25,488 nt of DNA, taken from Terfezia claveryi (lineage: Eukaryota > Ascomycota > Pezizomycetes > Pezizales > Pezizaceae). Under the pieces are notes generated by a model. The model saw only the letters and a program-made list of their open reading frames with translations, was not told the origin of the DNA and did not search any database. Where the stretch lies: positions 1-25,488 of the forward strand of contig WHUX01000453.1 in the NCBI GenBank assembly GCA_015179025.1. Direction: 5' to 3'. Below are positions 19,212 to 25,488 of this stretch, piece by piece (positions within the stretch are counted from its first letter, which is position 1; the number at the start of each line of letters is the position of its first letter). The position numbers and the translations under genes were made by a program.

Positions 19212-19350
19212 AAAAAAAAAAAAAATAAAAAAAAATAAAAAAAAAAAATAATAGAAAAATAGAAACGACAAAATATAAAAAATATCAAAATATCTAGATA
19301 AAAAAAAAAAATTAAATTAAAAAAAAAAAGAAAAAAAAGAAAAATCCTAT
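19212..19350 (-). repeat. A-rich tract, mirror of the T-rich tract in the left arm
   Basis: About 140 bp of A-runs with scattered T, directly 3' of gene X on the minus strand. Length and position match 9789-9931. Confidence 0.8.
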
Positions 19351-19393
19351 CCCTTCAAAATCAAATTGAGTAAACAAACAAAACAAGAAAAGC

Positions 19394-19941
19394 CTAGTTG
19401 GGACTTCTAGCAGTGACCCTGGCCCTCTCAGTGTTCAACTCTGTAGTTGCGTTCTGGAGTGTTGTACTGCCTTTCCCCTTCAGATTCCTTGCATATAGGA
19501 CTGCCCGGTAGTAGCTGCTCCCAGCACCTAAGAGCCTGGTAGGGGCTACTGGGGAGGCTCTATGTTGGCGGGTCCCCCATTGTTGGCAGCTCGGTAGGCA
19601 GCTCGGGCTTGCTGTACAACACTCCATGTTGCTAGGCGACTGGTCCTTGCCTTTTTTGCGACATCGTCGCAGAGGGTTCTGACATGCTTACGGATGGTAT
19701 CGTTATGGTATTGGAGCTGTCTACGAGGAGCCATTGTGGGTTGCCCCGCGGCCCATTCACAGAAAGCGTTCCAGCGACTGGTCCCAGCTTCCTCTGGACC
19801 ATAACAGTCCCAATTTTGCACTCCTCTGTGAATTTGTTTCCGCCACAAAGTATACAATTTGGTGGGGATTCCATTGTCATAGAAGCCGACTTTGTTGGCG
19901 GCTTTCTTAATAGTAAACTCCGAGTCACCGTCTAATGCCAT
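19394..19941 (-). pseudogene. Gene X, right copy (uninterrupted but with stops and a frameshift)
   Basis: The ATG at 19941 (MALDGDSEFTIKKAANKVGF) opens a 131-codon frame through YDNGIPTKLYTLWRKQIHRG, SRWNAFCEWAAGQP and RTLCDDVAKKARTSR to PANIEPPQ, then TAG. The left copy reads TGG (Trp) at that codon. A second TAG sits where the left copy has CAA, and a 1-bp deletion follows (TATGCAAGG versus CATATGCCAAGG). After it, the end of the protein (ARNLKGKGSTTLQNATTELN...SPN) continues in another frame to 19394. The lesions are at different codons from those of the left copy, so the shared ancestor was probably an intact gene of about 205-210 codons. Function unknown. A conserved open frame starts ~120 bp away on the other strand (20061-20474). 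Confidence 0.75.
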
Positions 19942-20060
19942 CGTGCTTCAATTTTCTACTAGCTTTGGTTAGTCTACAGGCAGCTACCCAGGGTCTGGCA
20001 CTTACTACCGATAGGGAACTAGGGGGCTCTATAAGTATGAAGGTATTGGCGTATTGGTAG

Positions 20061-20474
20061 GCTACTCCCTTGTTAGTCTGCAACCAGATAATCCATATCT
20101 CAGATTGGCTTACCAGAAGAGTTCAAGTGAACTTTGTGAGTAGACGTGTAATAAGAAGTACGAGGGTGGGATACAAGAGCCTCTATACATATGCTTCGCA
20201 ATTGTTTACTATTACACCTAGAGTCTTATGGAAGCTACAATCCTCCTCAGAGTTTTTGCTAGACTTCCCGTGGCAGGCAAGATTAGTCTGGTTGGCACAA
20301 CACCCTCCTGTAGAGGAGGCAAGATACACTCGGTACCTACCAGAAATGGTCAAGTTTGATGTGATAGGCACCAGAAAATTCTGGGCTCGGGAGAATAATC
20401 TATACAGCGCTAGTTTACCAATTCTTGTATTAAGCTATCATGGGACGGACCGTCAAAGGCCTCGGAGGGCTTGA
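20061..20474 (+). other. Open frame of ~138 codons divergent from gene X, unknown
   Basis: The frame follows a TAG at 20058 and runs to a stop at 20474 with no ATG until about 20344. It would need a TTG start or an upstream exon. The sequence (SDWLTRRVQVNFVSRR, ARLVWLAQHPPVEEARYTRY, TRKFWARENNLYSASLP) is basic and unlike any family I recognise. The left arm keeps the frame imperfectly with three stops (4310-4703). Divergent placement 120 bp from X is suggestive of a shared promoter, but conservation of the arm alone would also keep it. A Cys-containing frame is open on the other strand of the same block. Confidence 0.25.
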
Positions 20475-20675
20475 AAATTTACCGAAAACTTGTCCAAGTC
20501 TCAGTGGTCGCCAATCAGACTAAGTGGCCCTAGGATCGGTCGGGTTCGAGACTAACTAAGTGGTCGAATAGAACATCCTCAATCAGGCCTGTGCTAGCCC
20601 GTCACCATCTAGTTCGATCTACCGATGGTAGTATGGTTCACCAGTTTACGCTAGTACACATGCATAAGGGCAAAC

Positions 20676-22133
20676 TGTCATGGGGGCCCTATTGACTGAT
20701 AGCGCTCTTGCAACTATTAGGATGGCCGTAATTTGCTGCCGCAACGATATCTATTCTGCAACACAGAATATCAATCCTATAGCAGTAAAGTTCAATCCAA
20801 CTGTAGTTCCTTATGACGGATCTTATTTCGCAACACAAAATAAATCCTATGTCGCTTGAACGTAAAGTTAACTCAAGACTTAGAATATTGTAGGCTTCGT
20901 GTACTCAAGGTGCTCTTGCTTTCAAATACTCGCTGGTGGTAGAATCAATTCAACCGGAACTACTTGCACTATTTATATCCCGCGGTGTTTGTAGATATTC
21001 TTATGATAAAAATATTTTTATAAAACGCGGGCCTACCTGTCACCTTGGAATTTCTTCCTAAGTGTTATGCCATCCACACCTTTGTTAATGCAGTTGCTAT
21101 CTGCACTCGTTGTTACAGGTTACTAACCCGAACGTAGAGAATATTCCTATGTCTGCATGTTATACGTACTTCACTTATAGCTTGCTTATCCTATTAAAGA
21201 ATTCTTATCCGAGACAACTAAATTCAATTTCAGATATGTTACCAATCCCCGATACTATCGAATTACCATCCGACAATATCCGAAGGCATCTAATTATGTT
21301 TCCGGCAATATTCACTTAATAGTGTCTAGTGTCCATTGAAAATAATTTTCAACTGCACATAACTCTATGAATAGAGAACCGTAGGTCACAAGTAGATTAC
21401 CATTGGAAAGGTATCAACGCATAGAAGATTATAGTTTCTTAATTTATCTCGATACCCAAGTTATTCACGGAGTTATTACCAATAATAAGTAAACCTCCTC
21501 GTGGACCTATATGACCATATTAAAAGTCTTATATCTCCATGAGTTTAACTCCGATCATAAAAAGGATGGCAGAAATAGAATCAGGACGAAGAGTAGGCCT
21601 AGATAGAACCTTGAAACATTAAATTCGGAGAACTTTATGTTTTGGCCTTAACTTGGGCCTCTGTCCTAGGCGCACTCTCTTATGGTGTCACCGGACGCAC
21701 TTTGGTCTAAAGTGCGCCCTCGGTCCTTCATTTTTTTAGTTATTTTTACAGAATTATTTTCCTGCAGTTCAGGGTAATAATTCAATATTCAGGGTAACGC
21801 CAAGACTTCAGGGTAACAGCTAATATAGCTAGCATATATATATAGTCAGCATATTAATCTGAGAATAACTATTGAACCGTTAATCAGATTCTTATGAAAC
21901 TTAAACCGTAGCTCCCTCAAGGGTCTATGGACGTTCCATAAGGGTTTTAACCATCTAGGATAATTATAAACTACTCCGAGGTTCATACCCGTTTCATATA
22001 CTTAACTCTTATAGTAAAGTATTAGAACATTTGCACCATACTGCTAAGAGTGTACCTAGAGTTCATATAGATTCTAGGGTCGTTCTTTAAGGGCCCAAGT
22101 ACCTTTGGTAGGGCTGGATGTCACCCCGTGACA
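20676..22133 (-). repeat. Full-length Gypsy LTR (3' LTR of right copy), 1458 bp
   Basis: On the minus strand it starts TGTCACGGGGTGACA (22133) and ends GGGCCCCCATGACA (20676). The 3' tip has ATGACA where GTGACA is expected, a C-to-T type change. It has the same internal layout as 1226-2676, including the two U5 hairpins and TATA box. Confidence 0.92.
20970..20978 (-). promoter_or_regulatory. LTR TATA box (right copy)
   Basis: This is the reverse complement of TATAAATAG, at the same LTR position as in the left copy. Transcription from this LTR would run leftward through the right arm into gene X in its sense orientation (X is also on the minus strand), with X starting about 1 kb downstream. 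Confidence 0.55.
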
Positions 22134-22170
22134 GTGCCTCCCCCCTTAAGGTTCTTGTCCGCAAGAACCT
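22134..22170 (-). promoter_or_regulatory. Polypurine tract and stem-loop (right copy)
   Basis: On the minus strand the hairpin AGGTTCTTG-CGGA-CAAGAACCT (here loop CGGA read in sense; 22149-22170) precedes AAGGGGGGAGGCAC, which abuts the LTR. It is the same arrangement as at 1189-1225, with the purine run slightly changed. Confidence 0.7.
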
Positions 22171-22377
22171 AATTGATCATGCAATCAGAATCATTATTGC
22201 TACTAACAACAATGGATGGGGCTTGAGGACCAGTCCTCATATACAACAGCCAAAACATAGCTGCGTACGTCTCTTTGCACCCCTGGGACAGTATGGCATA
22301 AGAAATACAGGTAAAACAAAAACGTAAAGATAATTCAAAAAACCTAATGCCTAATAATAGGAAAAAAAGAAAAATCC

Positions 22378-25300
22378 TCACAAGATAACATCAGGGTCCC
22401 GAGGCTTACGAGGATTATTCAGATGGAATTTTCGAATTAAATCGGCTGCTTCATCCTTCAGGTTCTCATATGGTTCCCATATATCATCATCAGGACCATA
22501 ACCCTTCCAAGAGACTAAATACATAACCCGTCCCTTCCTGAGCTCACTCATCCTAACCTTTTCCACCTGGTATTCCGATTCTTCAAGGTCGACTGGAGGG
22601 GGTGTTGGTGAGTGTCTGCCGGCAATCGTATTAAGGTGGTAGGGTTCCAACAAACTAATATGAAAAACTGAGTGAGTTTTGGCTGTACTTGGGGGAAGCT
22701 CTAACTCATAGGCATAAGTGCCAATAAGCCGTTTAATTCTAAACTTCCCTCGTAACTTGTAGTCAAGCTTCTTGGTCGGACGCCTTGTTTTGATGTTCTT
22801 TGCGTTGACCATGACCCAATCTCCTACTTTGAATGTCGGTTCCTTTTCTGCTACCTTGAGATTGTAATATTTGGATATCCGGTCCTGCGCTGCCTTCATG
22901 TTCTCCCTCATAGCCTCCCTCATTGCATCCAAGGTTTCGACTGTCTTGACTGCCTCAGGGTTGTTTGATTCAGTTGAGGCTTCGGTTGGGTTCTGGAAAT
23001 TATTTTCTGGGTGTTGAGTATATGCGGCAAAGAATGGTGTAAGTTTGGTACTAGAATGGACAGTGTTATTATAACAGAACTCGGCAAATAGTAATAACTC
23101 GACCCAGTCATCCTGATCCTAACAGCAGTATGTCCGTAGATAATGCTCAAGGGTCTGGTTGACTCGTTCAGTTTGACCATCGGTCTGGAGGTGATATGCC
23201 GAGGACTTATCTAATTCAACTCCTAATAACCGCATTACCTCCGTCCAAAACGAACTTGTAAACACCGAATCCCGATCCGAAACAACCCTTTTTGGTAATC
23301 CGTGCAGCCTCAAAACTTCCTTGACAAATATCCCAGCCAACTCTTTTGCCTTCCGGTTTTTTAAGGGAATGAAATGTGACATCTTAGTAAACCTATCTAC
23401 AATAACCCAGATCTGATTATACCCTTTGACTGGTGGTAAATCAGAGATGAAATCCATCGAAATGTGTTCCCATGGCCTATAGGGGATTGGAAGAGGTATG
23501 AGCTTGCCATATTTCTTGTGTCTTGCAGTCTTGTTTCTTTGGTAAGCATCACATGTGCGAACGTAGTTTCGTACTCAGTCTTCCATATTAGGCCAGTAGT
23601 AATTTCATTTCATAAGCTTGAGGGTTTTGTCATGTCCAAAATGACCTGCAACTTTAGCATCGTGACATTGGAAAGCCACTTTCAACTTAAGGGAGTTTTG
23701 TCAGGTATATATAGGCGACGTTCATAGGTTACCATGTCATCTTCTAAACCGTAATGATCGAGTCCAGGATACTCCTTGCCAAACTTCAACGCGTTCCGAA
23801 TCCCTAACCACTTGTCATCCTTGAGGCCAGCCTCTTGGATCTCCTTCGACCAACTTGATTCTTCTGTTTGTGAGGCCTTCACTGCCATAATGTGGCGCGT
23901 TACTAGACTCTCCTCACTTGTTCCCAGTTGGAATTGACCAGGCTTGAACATCCGAATCGTGTGGTCCTGCTTCTCTCCCCCTCCTTCGAGGTCAGGATCA
24001 ACCTGACGAGAAAGCGCATCTGCTTTGCCATTTTTATCACCTGGGCGGTAGATGATTCTAAAATTAAATGGCTTAGTATTTCCGCCCATCTGGCCTGCCT
24101 TCGATTGAGTATTTTAGTGGAATTAAAGTACTCAAGGTTCTTGTATCCGTATACACAATTATCTCCTCTGGGGCACCCATGAGAAAATGTCTCCATTCCT
24201 GAAACAATTGACAATTACGACCATCTCTTTGTCATGGACATCGTAATTAAGTTCTGCTGGGATAAAGCGTTTCGAATAGTACGCTACTGGGTGCCAACGA
24301 CCATCTGGTTCTTTTTGGGATAGAATACCAGCTTTGCTAGATCAGACGCGTCTGTCTCGATCATTTTTGGTCGTTCTGGGTGATAATGGCATAGTATTGG
24401 AGCGGTAGTGAACCTATATTTTAACTCATCGAAGGCCTGTTGACACTGCTGTGTCCAGTTCCAGGGAACTCCATTGTGCGTTAGTGTCTGAATCGGCAAA
24501 GCCAAACTACTAAAGCCTTGAATAAACCGGCCATAGAAATTAGCAAAACCAATAAACCTCTGCACTTCTTTGACGTTCCGAGGAGCCTGCCAGGCGAGGA
24601 TGTCCTCGACTTTCTTCTGCCCATTTGTATCCCCTTTGTACCTACTTTAAATCCCACGAATTCAACTTCTGGGACATGAAGATACACTTGTCTATGTTGA
24701 CACAAAGGTTATTCTCCTTAGTTTCTGCAGCACCCAACGGACGAGCTCGACATGTTCTTCCTCTGTTTGGGTATAAATGAGGATATCATCAATATATACA
24801 ACTATTCCTCGGTCAATTCGTTCCGATAGAATATTGTTAACATGTCGCTGGAAAACAGATGGCGCATTAGTTAGCCCAAAAGGCATAACTGTATATTCGT
24901 ATAAGCCATATCTTGTCTTGAATGCTGTTTTCCACTCGTCTCCGGCTGCTATTCTGAGTAGGTTAAACCCGAGTTGAGATCGAGTTTGGAGAAAACCTGT
25001 GAAGTACCAACTTGTTCCATTAGGGTAGTCATAAGTGGTAGGGGATACTTGTCTTTTTTGGTTATGGCATTGAGCCCTCTATAGTCTACGACTATTCTGA
25101 GCTTGCCATTTGGCTGTTTGGCGAAGAATATAGGAGCGCCAGCACTGCTTTTGCTCGGTCTTATCTTGCCGGTTCGGAGCATCTCATCTAGGTATTCTTT
25201 GAGAAGCTCAATTCATCAGGGGAGAGGGGGTATAGTTTTCCTGATGGGGGACTCTTTCCTTCTTCTAACTCAATTGTCATGTCTTGTGGACCGTGCGTGG

Positions 25301-25488
25301 GAAGGGCGGATTGCAACTCCTTTCCAAAGATTTTTACAAAATCCCTGTACTGTGTTGGCAATCGATCAGCAAGTTCATGGATATTTTCAGTCGCTGTTAT
25401 TTTCATAACCTTACGAACGTCTCCATTAGCGAACTTCTGATAATTCCATTCCCTATTTCAATTAATCCGACATATTGAGTCTCTGCAA
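22378..25488 (-). pseudogene. Gypsy pol: RT, RNase H, integrase, chromodomain (3' part, degenerate)
   Basis: RT N-terminal region: [48 protein letters not shown] (24950-25406). RT palm: [13 protein letters not shown] and [10 protein letters not shown] with the YxDD site (24692-24886). RT thumb/RNase H: QRFIGFANFYGRFIQGFSSL, ETDASD (24284-24565), ending FRIIYRPGDKNGKADALSR near 24030. Integrase: HHCC finger region 23500-23700 with the last Cys read as Tyr (CDAYQRNK), catalytic MDFISDLP, VVSDRDSVF and TDGQTERVN (23119-23457). Chromodomain: EYQVEKVRMSE, YLVSWKGYG, IWEPYENL (22400-22580). Stops include TAG for Trp at about 23118 (left copy has TGG) and two TGA in the finger region. Frame changes occur around 24090-24290 and between RT blocks. 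The polyprotein continues past the window end. Confidence 0.92.

Larger units (their letters stand above)
19100..20674 (-). repeat. Right arm of large inverted repeat
   Basis: This is the reverse complement of the left arm without the latter's foldback and 39-bp insertions. It ends abruptly at 20674/20675, where the minus-strand Gypsy LTR begins. The left arm is uninterrupted at this point (TTATTTGCCC at 4032-4041), so the Gypsy copy landed in an existing arm. Confidence 0.9.
20676..25488 (-). mobile_element. Ty3/Gypsy chromovirus (right copy), 3' part
   Basis: Read on the minus strand from the window end: protease-RT linker, RT, RNase H, integrase, chromodomain, hairpin + polypurine tract, 3' LTR ending TGACA at 20676. 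It is inserted into the right palindrome arm. Flanking bases read GTTTG after the LTR, so a 4-6 bp duplication of this kind is expected before the 5' LTR, outside the window. It belongs to the same family as the left deleted copy (both pol and LTR align throughout). Confidence 0.92.

Noticed and set aside
4035..20674. The palindrome as an assembly artefact
   Set aside because: The arms differ by scattered substitutions, different stop codons, a 39-bp insertion and different large insertions, which a duplicated contig would not show. Long reads would still be the decisive check.
22920..23180. 86-codon minus-strand frame inside the right integrase
   Set aside because: It is a shadow frame. The integrase frame through the same bases matches the left copy and conserved motifs.

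Overview
The window looks like a repeat-rich intergenic region of a filamentous fungus, most likely a basidiomycete (Agaricomycotina). The grounds are two copies of a Ty3/Gypsy chromovirus, a DD35D pogo-family transposase, a protein resembling the mushroom-type DUF6532 family, and very short introns (42-57 nt, GT...AG). Almost every gene is broken by stops or single-base frameshifts. Some frameshifts could be uncorrected long-read errors, but differences between the duplicated copies show that much of the decay is real.

Layout. (1) 1-3807: a Gypsy element reduced to LTR end + part of integrase + chromodomain + 3' LTR, followed by an inverted, truncated LTR that is essentially U3 only. (2) 4035-10040 and 19100-20674: the two arms of a large inverted repeat (about 1.58 kb without insertions) around a 9.06-kb core. 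Each arm carries an unrecognised gene, here called X, in mirror orientation, followed by a 140-bp T-rich tract. (3) In the left arm, X is split by a 4.39-kb foldback-type element (4934-9325). That element is itself a long inverted repeat whose arms each hold eight ~110-bp tandem units around an AT-microsatellite centre. (4) The core 10041-19099 holds, all on the minus strand, a dead pogo-like transposase, a 1.85-kb hairpin-dense minisatellite (plus-strand array), a DUF6532-like gene with recognisable introns, and X', a longer paralogue of X with a C-terminal extension. (5) 20676-25488: the 3' part of a second Gypsy element (minus strand: LTR, chromodomain, integrase, RNase H, RT). It is inserted in the right arm and leaves the window in the PR-RT linker.

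Relative order of events: the arms were duplicated first. The right Gypsy copy, the foldback element and a 39-bp templated insertion came later, because each is present in one arm only. Nothing here forms an operon. The region is best read as nested selfish DNA around an uncharacterised gene family (X/X') that may be the cargo or coding part of a large inverted-repeat element.
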